From contig NZ_JADBGF010000001.1 in assembly GCF_014873495.1 (NCBI RefSeq), positions 7,440,001 through 7,504,000 of the forward strand: DNA of 64,000 nt, in the 5' to 3' direction. Under the pieces are notes generated by a model. That model ran no database searches and was not told the DNA's origin. It saw only the letters and a list, made by a program, of their open reading frames with translations. Positions 1-7,447 of this stretch are shown here, piece by piece. The position numbers were made by a program, and so were the translations under genes. The stretch comes from Streptomyces stelliscabiei (GTDB lineage: Bacteria > Actinomycetota > Actinomycetes > Streptomycetales > Streptomycetaceae). How positions within the stretch are numbered: the first letter of the stretch is position 1; every line of letters starts with the position of its first letter.

Positions 1-344
1 ACATGCTCACCACGGGCGTGGACGTCGAGGCCCGGCCGCCGGGCAAGAAGGTCAAGCGGCTGTCGCTGCTCTCCGGCGGTGAGCGGTCGCTGACCGCCGT
101 CGCGATGCTCGTGTCGATCTTCAAGGCCCGCCCCAGCCCCTTCTATGTGATGGACGAGGTCGAGGCGGCGCTCGACGACACCAATCTGCAGCGGCTGATC
201 CGGATCATGCAGGAGCTGCAGGAGGCCTCACAGCTGATCGTGATCACCCACCAGAAGCGGACGATGGAAGTCGCCGACGCGCTCTATGGCGTGTCGATGC
301 AGGGTGACGGTGTGTCGAAGGTCATCAGCCAGCGGCTGCGTTAG
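1..344 (+). CDS. smc: SMC chromosome segregation ATPase, C-terminal fragment
   Basis: This is the last ~113 residues of the structural-maintenance-of-chromosomes ATPase; the start lies upstream of the window. The fragment holds the ABC signature LLSGGERSLTA, the Walker B segment PFYVMDEVEAALDD and the downstream switch region IVITHQKRTM. These form the C-terminal half of the ATPase head, which pairs with the N-terminal Walker A half. In Streptomyces SMC works with ScpA/ScpB to compact and segregate chromosomes, notably in sporulating hyphae. Identity is certain from the motifs; only the truncation by the window edge is unusual. Confidence 0.96.
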   Translation, partial: MLTTGVDVEARPPGKKVKRLSLLSGGERSLTAVAMLVSIFKARPSPFYVMDEVEAALDDTNLQRLIRIMQELQEASQLIVITHQKRTMEVADALYGVSMQGDGVSKVISQRLR

Positions 345-375
345 CCGTTCCGGTCCACGGGTAGACGAGGGCCGT

Positions 376-391
376 CGCGGGGTTCCCCGCG
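376..391 (+). terminator. short hairpin after smc
   Basis: CGCGGGG and CCCCGCG arms are separated by TT, 32 bases after the smc stop. The loop is tight, so about six pairs would form. It may end smc transcription; the evidence is weak. Confidence 0.4.
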
Positions 392-487
392 TCCGAGCCG
401 GGGTCCCGATGCAGTCTCTTCAATACTTGAATCCAAACTCCTCACCAGTTCGCCGCATCCCTCGTGCAGGGATACTTGACCCCCCTC

Positions 488-515
488 TTGACTTCGAAAC
501 TTGAAGACATATTCT
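488..515 (+). promoter_or_regulatory. candidate glcP promoter in an ACTTGA-repeat region
   Basis: TTGACT (488-493) and TATTCT (510-515) are 16 bases apart, a good match to a vegetative (HrdB-type) promoter, about 45 bases before the chosen GTG. The surrounding region, unusually AT-rich here, has ACTTGA at 425-430, 474-479 and 499-504, and an inverted TTCAA-TAC-TTGAA at 419-431. These could be operator half-sites for the sugar-responsive control known for glcP; that last step is inference. Confidence 0.5.
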
Positions 516-557
516 CTGCGGCGTTGCCTTTACCTTCAAAGCGGAAGGTCCCCCCAC

Positions 558-1976
558 GTGACCAGCACTGCGCAGGCGTCCAAGTCAGGAGCGCGCGAAG
601 GCCAGCCCGACCATCTCTCGCACGTGATCTTCATCGCGGCGGCGGCCGCGATGGGCGGTTTCCTCTTCGGCTACGACAGTGCCGTGATCAACGGCGCGGT
701 CGAAGCCATCCGGCACCGCTACGACATAGGCTCCACGGCTCTGGCCCAGGTCATCGCCGTCGCGCTCATCGGCTGCGCCGTCGGCGCGGCCACGGCCGGC
801 CGGATAGCCGACCGCATCGGCCGCATCCGGTGCATGCAGATAGCCGCCGCCCTCTTCACGGTGAGCGCCGTCGGCTCCGCGCTCCCCTTCGCGCTGTACG
901 ACCTCGCCTTCTGGCGGATCGTCGGCGGCTTCGCCATCGGCATGGCGTCGGTCATCGGCCCCGCCTACATCGCCGAGGTGGCCCCGCCCGCCTACCGGGG
1001 ACGGCTCGGTTCGTTCCAGCAGGCCGCGATCGTCGTCGGTATCGCCATCTCCCAGCTGGTCAACTGGGGCATCCTGAACGCCGCCGACGGCGACCAGCGC
1101 GGTGAGCTGCTCGGCCTGGAGGCCTGGCAGATCATGCTCGGCGTCATGGTCGTCCCGGCCGTGCTGTACGGCCTGCTCTCCTTCGCGATCCCCGAGTCCC
1201 CGCGCTTCCTGATCTCCGTCGGCAGGGACGAGCGCGCCCGTGAGGTGCTCGCCGAGGTCGAGGGCAAGGACGTCGACCTGGACGCCCGGGTCGCCGAGAT
1301 CGAGTCGGCCATGCACCGCGAGCACAAGTCGACGTTCAAGGACCTGCTCGGCGGCAGCTTCCTCTTCAAGCCGATCGTCTGGATCGGCATCGGACTGTCG
1401 GTCTTCCAGCAGTTCGTCGGCATCAACGTCGCCTTCTACTACTCCGCGACGCTCTGGCAGTCCGTCGGCGTCGACCCGAGCGAGTCGTTCTTCTACTCCT
1501 TCACGACCTCGATCATCAACATCGTCGGCACCGTCATCGCGATGATCTTCGTGGACCGGATCGGCCGCAAGCCGCTCGCCCTGATCGGCTCCGTCGGCAT
1601 GGTCGTGGGTCTGGCGCTGGAGGCCTGGGCCTTCTCCTTCGACCTCGTCGACGGCAAGCTCCCCGCCACCCAGGGCTGGGTCGCCCTGGTCGCCGCCCAT
1701 GTCTTCGTCCTCTTCTTCGCCCTCTCCTGGGGCGTGGTCGTCTGGGTCATGCTCGGCGAGATGTTCCCGAACCGGCTGCGCGCCGCCGCCCTGGGCGTGG
1801 CCGCCTCCGCGCAGTGGATCGCCAACTGGGCCATCACCGCCAGCTTCCCGTCCCTGGCCGACTGGAACCTCTCGGTGACGTACGTGATCTACACGGTCTT
1901 CGCCGCGCTCTCCATCCCGTTCGTCCTGAAGTTCGTGAAGGAGACGAAGGGCAAGGCGCTGGAGGAGATGGGCTAG
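558..1976 (+). CDS. glcP: MFS sugar porter, probable glucose permease GlcP
   Basis: A 472-residue, 12-segment major facilitator of the sugar porter family that should carry glucose by proton symport across the membrane. Family motifs are in order: GGFLFGYDSAVINGA in helix 1, RIADRIGRIR in the first cytoplasmic loop, PESPRFL before the central loop, QQFVGIN in helix 7, DRIGRKPL in the second conserved loop and a terminal KETKG. GTG at 558 is chosen because GGAAGG lies ~10 bases upstream; the reading frame is open back to 501. Length and position just downstream of smc match the glucose permease of S. coelicolor as I remember it. Substrate is inferred from family and context. Confidence 0.85.
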   Translation: MTSTAQASKSGAREGQPDHLSHVIFIAAAAAMGGFLFGYDSAVINGAVEAIRHRYDIGSTALAQVIAVALIGCAVGAATAGRIADRIGRIRCMQIAAALFTVSAVGSALPFALYDLAFWRIVGGFAIGMASVIGPAYIAEVAPPAYRGRLGSFQQAAIVVGIAISQLVNWGILNAADGDQRGELLGLEAWQIMLGVMVVPAVLYGLLSFAIPESPRFLISVGRDERAREVLAEVEGKDVDLDARVAEIESAMHREHKSTFKDLLGGSFLFKPIVWIGIGLSVFQQFVGINVAFYYSATLWQSVGVDPSESFFYSFTTSIINIVGTVIAMIFVDRIGRKPLALIGSVGMVVGLALEAWAFSFDLVDGKLPATQGWVALVAAHVFVLFFALSWGVVVWVMLGEMFPNRLRAAALGVAASAQWIANWAITASFPSLADWNLSVTYVIYTVFAALSIPFVLKFVKETKGKALEEMG

Positions 1977-2004
1977 CCCGTCGGCCACCCGCCTCCCCGA
2001 GTTC

Positions 2005-2040
2005 GAGGAGAGGGGCCAAGCCCCCGCTGCCCCTCTCCTC
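2005..2040. terminator. bidirectional terminator between convergent genes
   Basis: A 12-bp perfect stem (GAGGAGAGGGGC at 2005-2016 with GCCCCTCTCCTC at 2029-2040) and a 12-base loop sits between the convergent glcP and luciferase-like genes. It is placed to stop transcripts from both sides. Confidence 0.75.
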
Positions 2041-2070
2041 GTACCCCTTCGTGCTCAGCGGCCGAGTCGC

Positions 2071-3042
2071 TCAGCCGCCGAGACGCGGCAGCACCCGCTC
2101 GGCGAACAGGCGCAGCCCCCGCCGGCCCTCCTCGACCGGCATCCCGCCCGCCAGCGGATGCAGGACGTAGGTGTCCAGGCCCAGCGCCACGCACTCGTCC
2201 GGCGTGACGATCCGGTACACGCCCTCCCCGCGCAGCTCCGCCACCGTCGCCGCCCCCGACCGCACCGCCGAGCGGATGCCGGCCGACTGCCAGGAGGCGT
2301 ACGTCCGCGCCTCGTGCAGGAAGTGCGCGCCGTACTCGGCCCATGCCCGGTCCGGATCCTCCGCGACGTGCAGCAGCGGGGTCTCGGCGGCGGGCATCAT
2401 CGTCCACCCCTCGGTGCCGTACTCCACGAGCCGCTCCTTGTAGTACGCCTCCAGCTCCGGCAGGTGCGCGCTCGGGAAGAAGGGGAGTCCGAGCCGGGCC
2501 GCCCTGCGGGCCGCGGCCTTCGACGAGCCGCCGACCAGCAGCAGCGGATGCGGCTCGGTCCCCGGACGCGGGGTGACCCGGACCGTGCGCCCCCGGTACG
2601 CGAACGGCTCGCCCGTCCACGCCCGCAGCAGCGTCTCCAGCACCTCGTCCTGAAGCTTCCCGCGGCTTTTCCAGTCGACGTCGAACTGCGCGTACTCCTG
2701 CGGTCGGTACCCGATCCCGGCGACGGTCACCAGCCGTCCGCCGCTCACCAGATCCAGTACGGCGATGTCCTCGGCCAGCCGCAGCGGGTCGTGCAGCGGG
2801 CCGATCACCGCCGACACCGTGACCGTGATCCGACGGGTGGCCCCGAACACCGCTCCCGCGAACACGAACGGCGACGGCAGCCAGTTGTTCTCGACCCCGT
2901 GGTGCTCCTCCGTCTGGACGGTGGAGATGCCCTGCTCATCGGCGTACGCGGCCATCTCCAGCGCGGCCCGGTAGCGGGCCCGGAGCGAGGCGGGCGTGGC
3001 GCCGGGCTCGACCAGATTGAAGCGGACGACCGTGACGGGCAT
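2071..3042 (-). CDS. LLM-class (luciferase-like) flavin-dependent oxidoreductase
   Basis: A 323-residue luciferase-like TIM-barrel oxidoreductase using reduced FMN or F420. The N-terminus MPVTVVRFNLVEPG, the EEHHG motif near residue 45, and IAVLDLVSGGRLVTVAGIGY around 110-130 are typical of the family. ATG at 3042 is preceded by AAGGGGG. The gene is divergent from ftsY and convergent with glcP, so it is probably transcribed alone. A perfect 15-bp palindrome ~40-55 bases upstream suggests control by a repressor. The substrate cannot be told from sequence; monooxygenation of a small hydrophobic or sulfur compound is typical. Confidence 0.85.
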   Translation of the reverse strand: MPVTVVRFNLVEPGATPASLRARYRAALEMAAYADEQGISTVQTEEHHGVENNWLPSPFVFAGAVFGATRRITVTVSAVIGPLHDPLRLAEDIAVLDLVSGGRLVTVAGIGYRPQEYAQFDVDWKSRGKLQDEVLETLLRAWTGEPFAYRGRTVRVTPRPGTEPHPLLLVGGSSKAAARRAARLGLPFFPSAHLPELEAYYKERLVEYGTEGWTMMPAAETPLLHVAEDPDRAWAEYGAHFLHEARTYASWQSAGIRSAVRSGAATVAELRGEGVYRIVTPDECVALGLDTYVLHPLAGGMPVEEGRRGLRLFAERVLPRLGG

Positions 3043-3081
3043 GGGGGACCCCCTTCGGGCGACTGTGGAGGGGGACGTTAG

Positions 3082-3096
3082 CTGACGACTCGTCAG
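3082..3096. promoter_or_regulatory. perfect palindromic operator upstream of the LLM gene
   Basis: CTGACGACTCGTCAG is a perfect inverted repeat (7 bp arms, one central base) in the divergent LLM-ftsY interval. On the minus strand it lies just upstream of a TAACGT -10-like element (3075-3080), so it would overlap the LLM promoter core. TGACGA/TCGTCA half-sites resemble TetR-family operators; the regulator is not identified here. Confidence 0.6.
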
Positions 3097-3163
3097 GTAT
3101 CCAGGGGCGAGGAAGGGCAGCGTGCCCCCGTACGGCGACCGAACACCGCGCGGGGTGGTCCCG

Positions 3164-3169
3164 CATACT
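3164..3169 (+). promoter_or_regulatory. candidate ftsY -10 element
   Basis: CATACT lies nine bases before the ftsY ATG with no clear ribosome-binding site between, so the transcript would have almost no leader. No convincing -35 is seen. Confidence 0.35.
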
Positions 3170-3178
3170 GGTGCCGTT

Positions 3179-4384
3179 ATGGAACTCATCCTTGCTGTAG
3201 TCATCGCCGTGGTCGTGCTCGGCGTGCTGGGCGGGCTCGTCGTAGGCGGCCGCAGGAAGAAATCGCTGCCCCCGGCGCCCCCCACGACACCCGACATCAC
3301 CGCACCCCCGGCCGAGCCGCACGTCGGCGACGAGGCCGAGACCCCGCGCGACGAGCCGCGCAGAACGATCGAGGAGGTGGACCTCCCGGCCGGCACGGCG
3401 ACCCCGCCCGTCGCCGTCGAGGAGCCGTCGGTCGTGGAGGCTCCCGCGATCGAGATCCCCGAGCCGACCGCCGGCCGTCTGGTGCGGCTGCGGGCCCGGC
3501 TCTCCCGCTCGCAGAACGCGCTCGGCAAGGGGCTGCTCACGCTCCTCTCGCGCGAGCACCTCGACGACGACACCTGGGAGGAGATCGAGGACACCCTCCT
3601 CACCGCCGACGTCGGCGTCCAGCCCACCCAGGAGCTGGTCGAACGGCTGCGCGAGCGGGTGCGGGTGCTCGGCACCCGCACCCCGGCCGAGCTGCGCACC
3701 CTGCTGCGCGAGGAACTGCTGCAGATCCTCGTCCCCGAGTTCGACCGCGCGGTCAACACCGATTCGCCGCTCGACACCCCGGGCATCGTGATGGTCGTCG
3801 GGGTCAACGGCACCGGCAAGACCACCACCACCGGCAAGCTCGCCCGCGTCCTCGTCGCCGACGGCAAGAACGTGGTCCTCGGCGCCGCGGACACCTTCCG
3901 GGCCGCCGCCGCCGACCAGCTGCAGACCTGGGGCGAGCGGGTCGGTGCGCGTACCGTGCGCGGTCCCGAGGGCGGCGACCCCGCCTCCATCGCCTTCGAC
4001 GCCGTCAAGGAGGGCATCGAGGAGGGCGCCGACGTCGTCCTCATCGACACGGCCGGCCGGCTGCACACCAAGACCGGCCTCATGGACGAGCTCGGCAAGG
4101 TCAAGCGGGTCGTCGAGAAGCACGCGCCGCTGGACGAGATCCTGCTCGTCCTCGACGCCACCACCGGTCAGAACGGTCTCGTCCAGGCCCGCGTCTTCGC
4201 CGAGGTCGTCGACGTCACCGGCATCGTCCTCACCAAGCTCGACGGCACGGCCAAGGGCGGCATCGTCATCGCGGTCCAGCGCGAGCTGGGCGTGCCCGTC
4301 AAGCTCATCGGACTGGGAGAGGGCGCGGACGACCTGGCGCCGTTCGAGCCGGAGGCGTTCGTGGATGCGCTCATCGGCGAATGA
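3179..4384 (+). CDS. ftsY: signal recognition particle receptor FtsY
   Basis: A 401-residue SRP receptor GTPase that docks SRP-ribosome complexes at the membrane. An N-terminal membrane helix (residues ~2-20, ELILAVVIAVVVLGVL) is followed by RKK and an acidic/proline-rich linker to ~residue 90, then the four-helix N domain and the G domain. G motifs are visible: GVNGTGKTTTTGKLA, DTFRAAA, DTAGRLH and TKLDGTAKGG. The membrane helix plus acidic A domain is the usual actinobacterial form. ATG at 3179 is chosen because it begins the membrane helix. Its partner Ffh is encoded at 11.7 kb. Confidence 0.96.
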   Translation: MELILAVVIAVVVLGVLGGLVVGGRRKKSLPPAPPTTPDITAPPAEPHVGDEAETPRDEPRRTIEEVDLPAGTATPPVAVEEPSVVEAPAIEIPEPTAGRLVRLRARLSRSQNALGKGLLTLLSREHLDDDTWEEIEDTLLTADVGVQPTQELVERLRERVRVLGTRTPAELRTLLREELLQILVPEFDRAVNTDSPLDTPGIVMVVGVNGTGKTTTTGKLARVLVADGKNVVLGAADTFRAAAADQLQTWGERVGARTVRGPEGGDPASIAFDAVKEGIEEGADVVLIDTAGRLHTKTGLMDELGKVKRVVEKHAPLDEILLVLDATTGQNGLVQARVFAEVVDVTGIVLTKLDGTAKGGIVIAVQRELGVPVKLIGLGEGADDLAPFEPEAFVDALIGE

Positions 4385-4422
4385 CCCCGCGGACCACTTA
4401 CGAGACTTCGTAGGTGCACGAA

Positions 4423-4462
4423 GAAGCGCCCGCCCCCGAGACAAGTCGGGGACGGGCGCTTC
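4423..4462 (+). terminator. terminator after ftsY
   Basis: GAAGCGCCCG-CCCCCGA and TCGGGG-ACGGGCGCTTC form a long, nearly perfect stem with a short loop, 38 bases after the ftsY stop. The convergent prim-pol gene ends at 4491, so it may serve both. Confidence 0.8.
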
Positions 4463-4490
4463 CCCGTGTACGTACCGCGGGCGGTCGAGG

Positions 4491-5147
4491 TCAGGCCCGT
4501 GACCGGTGGGCCACGTACGCCAGGGTCCCCAGCAGCAGGCGCGCGGCCGGAGGCTTCGTCGCCGAGTCGAGGTCGGGGGAGCGGAGCCAGCTGACCGGGC
4601 CGAGGCCGCCGCGGTCGGAGGGCGGGGCGGTGACATGGCTGCCGGGGCCGAGCCCGCGCAGGTCGAGAGCGGACGGGTCGTCCCAGCCCATGCGGTAGAG
4701 CAGAGTGGACAGCTCGGCGGCGGAACCCGGGGCGACGAAGAAGTGGGCGCGGCCCTCGGGGGTGGCGATCACGGGGCCGACGGGCAGGCCCATGCGTTCG
4801 AGACGGACGAGGGCGTGCCGGCCCGCGGACTCGGCGACCTCGATCACGTCGAAGGAGCGGCCCACCGGCAGCATCACGGCGGCCCCGGGGAACTCGGCCC
4901 AGGCCTCGGTCACCTCGTCGAGCGTCGCTCCGGCACGGACGGGGGGAGCGAAGTCGAGTGGATGCGCGCCGGGCGCGGAGCAGGTCGTCCTGCCGCACGA
5001 GCACGCGCCCGAAGCCGTCCGCGCGCCGGGGACGACGTCCCATCCCCAGAGCCCGGTGTACTCGGCCACAGCCGTGCACTCCGAGGAACGGCCGCGCCGA
5101 CGCGTGCCGGATCGCATCTCCCGAATGCCGCCGATCGTGAAGCCCAT
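4491..5147 (-). CDS. bifunctional DNA primase/polymerase-domain (prim-pol) protein
   Basis: A 218-residue protein with the N-terminal pattern of actinobacterial prim-pol proteins: GLWGWDVVPGAR, then a cysteine cluster CSCGRTTCSAPGAHP near residues 49-63 as in their putative zinc knuckle. No helicase or primase C-terminal domain follows. The usual acidic catalytic pair is not clear: the matching place reads FDVIEVAESAG, so it may have a non-catalytic or specialised role. ATG at 5147 follows a strong GGAGGGGG site. Such stand-alone proteins are common in Streptomyces, with no established function that I know of. Confidence 0.7.
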   Translation of the reverse strand: MGFTIGGIREMRSGTRRRGRSSECTAVAEYTGLWGWDVVPGARTASGACSCGRTTCSAPGAHPLDFAPPVRAGATLDEVTEAWAEFPGAAVMLPVGRSFDVIEVAESAGRHALVRLERMGLPVGPVIATPEGRAHFFVAPGSAAELSTLLYRMGWDDPSALDLRGLGPGSHVTAPPSDRGGLGPVSWLRSPDLDSATKPPAARLLLGTLAYVAHRSRA

Positions 5148-5586
5148 GCCCCCTCCAACGGGTCCAGCGCGCCGGTGGTTACGCGACGGAGTCGGAAGGC
5201 GACGCTCTGCTTCCGCATGGGCGCTCCGCGTGGGCGGCGCACTACGGCGTTCTCGGTGGCGCGCTCGACGACGCGCGCCCCTGAATGCCTCGCTCCGCCC
5301 ACTCCCGGCCGTCTGATGTCAAGTGAATCGCGTACGGGCGACCGTAGGTTCATTCGAAGGGGTGGCGAATGGTGGCGTTTCCGGAATCGCCGTGGCCGGA
5401 CGCGTGATCGTAGGATTACTTTGAGTGCACGGGACCTGGGGACGCACGCGCTCGTGGGTATGCCGGAGGCAAGTCGTCTTTCCGTTCGATGGGTGACGGG
5501 GGTCGGACGTACGGCGTGGTAACCGGCATTCTGTTAGGGCTTGGCGCACACAGCGCACAGGTGGTTTCAGGGATGGGGGCGTTCCA
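5148..5586. other. 439-bp intergenic region before nsdA
   Basis: This divergent interval separates the prim-pol gene from nsdA and has no convincing gene. TAGGAT (5411-5416) resembles a -10 element for nsdA, without a clear -35. The stretch around 5320-5430 is less GC-rich than its flanks, as expected for a promoter region. Confidence 0.4.
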
Positions 5587-7062
5587 GTGGGCGGCAACGG
5601 CGGAAGTGGTACGAACGCTGAGAAGCGCCCGAACGAACTCCTGGGCTCGTGGTTCGTCCGCAGCGGCTGGTCCAAGGGCGAGCTGGCCCGGCAGGTGAAC
5701 CGCCGGGCGCGTCAGCTCGGCGCCAACCACATCTCCACCGACACCTCGCGCGTCCGGCGCTGGCTCGACGGCGAGAACCCGCGCGAGCCGATTCCCCGGA
5801 TCCTGTCCGAGCTGTTCTCCGAGCGGTTCGGCTGCGTCGTCGCCGTGGAGGACCTGGGGCTGCGCGCGGCCCATCAGTCCCCTTCCGTCTCCGGTGTCGA
5901 CCTGCCCTGGACGGGCCCGCAGACCGTGGCGCTGATCAGCGAGTTCTCACGCAGCGACCTGATGCTGGCGCGGCGCGGCTTCCTCGGGAGCTCGCTCGCC
6001 CTCTCCGCGGGCCCGGCCCTGATCGAGCCGATGCAGCGCTGGCTCGTCCCCGCCCCCGCCGCCCCGCGCGCGGAGCCCGAGCCGTCGGCCGCCGCGCGCC
6101 GCGCAGGCCGGCTCTCCCAGCCGGAGCTGGACCTCCTCGAATCCACCACCGTGATGTTCCGGCAGTGGGACGCCCAGTGCGGCGGCGGTCTGCGCCGCAA
6201 GGCCGTCGTCGGCCAGCTGCACGAGGTGACCGACCTCCTCCAGGAGCCCCAGCCCGAGGCCACCACCCGCCGGCTGTTCAAGGTCGCCGCCGAGCTGGCC
6301 GAGCTGGCCGGCTGGATGAGCTACGACATCGGCCTGCAGCCCACGGCGCAGAAGTACTTCGTCCTCGCCCTCCACGCGGCCAAGGAGGCGGGCGACAAGC
6401 CCCTCGGCTCGTACGTCCTGTCCAGCATGAGCCGCCAGATGATCCACCTCGGCCGGCCCGACGACGCCCTCGAACTGATCCATCTCGCCCAGTACGGCAG
6501 CCGTGAGTGCGCGAGTCCGCGCACCCAGTCGATGCTGTATGCGATGGAGGCCCGCGCCTACGCCAACATGGGCCAGCCCGGAAAGTGCAAACGGGCCGTG
6601 CGGATGGCCGAGGACGTCTTCGCCGACGCCGAGGAGTGGGACGACCCGGACCCCGACTGGATCCGCTTCTTCAACGAGGCCGAACTGCACGGAGAGAACT
6701 CCCACTCCTACCGCGACCTCGCCTACGTCGCCGGCCGCAGCCCCGCCTACGCCTCCCTCGCCGAGCCCGTGATGCGCCGGGCCGTCGAGCTGTTCTCCAC
6801 GGACACCGAACACCAGCGGTCCTACGCGCTGAACCTCATCGGCATGGCCACCGTGCATCTGCTCCAGCGAGAGCCCGAGCGGGGGGCGGACATGGCCAAG
6901 CAGGCCATGGAGACAGCGAAGAAGGTGCGCTCCGAGCGGGTGAACACCCGTATCCGCAAGACCGTCGACACGGCCGTACGGGAGTTCGGCGGCCTCGCCG
7001 AGGTCGTGGACCTCACCGACCAGCTCGCCGTCCACCTCCCCGAGACCGCCGAGGCGGTCTGA
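5587..7062 (+). CDS. nsdA: NsdA-like developmental/antibiotic repressor with TPR-type repeats
   Basis: A 491-residue cytoplasmic regulator. Residues ~15-95 look like a helix-turn-helix DNA-binding region (SWFVRSGWSKGELARQVN, then TDTSRVRRWLDGENP). The rest is mostly helical and TPR-like, with a segment AELAGWMSYDIGLQPTAQKY typical of Streptomyces XRE/TPR regulators. In S. coelicolor NsdA represses sporulation and antibiotic production. Size, N-terminal start (GTG 5587 after a GGGGG-rich site) and position between ftsY and amtB fit SCO5582 from memory. The ortholog call is strong by context; the DNA-binding role is inferred. Confidence 0.85.
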   Translation: MGGNGGSGTNAEKRPNELLGSWFVRSGWSKGELARQVNRRARQLGANHISTDTSRVRRWLDGENPREPIPRILSELFSERFGCVVAVEDLGLRAAHQSPSVSGVDLPWTGPQTVALISEFSRSDLMLARRGFLGSSLALSAGPALIEPMQRWLVPAPAAPRAEPEPSAAARRAGRLSQPELDLLESTTVMFRQWDAQCGGGLRRKAVVGQLHEVTDLLQEPQPEATTRRLFKVAAELAELAGWMSYDIGLQPTAQKYFVLALHAAKEAGDKPLGSYVLSSMSRQMIHLGRPDDALELIHLAQYGSRECASPRTQSMLYAMEARAYANMGQPGKCKRAVRMAEDVFADAEEWDDPDPDWIRFFNEAELHGENSHSYRDLAYVAGRSPAYASLAEPVMRRAVELFSTDTEHQRSYALNLIGMATVHLLQREPERGADMAKQAMETAKKVRSERVNTRIRKTVDTAVREFGGLAEVVDLTDQLAVHLPETAEAV

Positions 7063-7066
7063 CCCC

Positions 7067-7086
7067 GGCCCCGCGCTCCGCGGGCC
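7067..7086 (+). terminator. small hairpin after nsdA
   Basis: GGCCCCGCG and CGCGGGCC flank a CTC loop, with one unpaired base, directly after the nsdA stop. Probable but weak terminator. Confidence 0.45.
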
Positions 7087-7278
7087 ACGCCTGCTCCGGC
7101 CACGGCCGGCCATCCCGACTGCCCGACTCGGCTCCCCCATGCCAGGTCATCGGATGGTCTGCCGTGGCCGGTCCGTTCGGGGCGGCTCCACCGGAAGTTC
7201 CATCGGATACGAAACCGTTATCCGCGAAGGGCCCCGCAGAGGCTGGGCCCCACACGGGATGCCTCCTCCGCGATTCAC

Positions 7279-7327
7279 GTTTCACCTGTCTGTAACGTGA
7301 TGGGTGCCTTCGTCACGTCCGGGAAAC
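7279..7327 (+). promoter_or_regulatory. GlnR box(es) controlling amtB-glnK-glnD
   Basis: GTCAC (7312-7316), six bases, then GAAAC (7323-7327) is an exact match to the actinobacterial GlnR a-site/b-site pattern GTNAC-N6-GAAAC. A second, poorer inverted pair, GTTTC (7279-7283) and GTAAC (7292-7296), is spaced by eight instead of six. GlnR activates amtB operons under nitrogen limitation, so this placement fits. Binding is inferred from pattern only. Confidence 0.75.
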
Positions 7328-7447
7328 ATTTCCAAACTCCCGGCGAAACGGTGCTGCGTCAGTCTCCTCAGCACAGTCGGCCCTCCCCGATAGCTCCCCA
7401 GCTTCCGCATCCGCACGGGCCGTTCCGACCACGAGGAGATACCGGCA

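Larger units (their letters stand above)
7063..7447. other. 385-bp nsdA-amtB intergenic region
   Basis: No gene is evident. The first 30 bases hold a small hairpin, and the second half holds the GlnR-type site and the amtB leader. The sequence from ~7195 to 7340 is notably less GC-rich, consistent with a regulated promoter. Confidence 0.5.

Noticed and set aside
585..1988. 467-codon open frame on the minus strand opposite glcP
   Set aside because: It is the mirror of the real gene: acidic, repetitive, without recognisable domain, and third-position GC follows the plus-strand frame.
4491..4636. Possible readthrough protein joining ftsY-antisense frames to the prim-pol gene
   Set aside because: The frames arise only from high GC content; the true prim-pol frame and its strong ribosome-binding site are clear.
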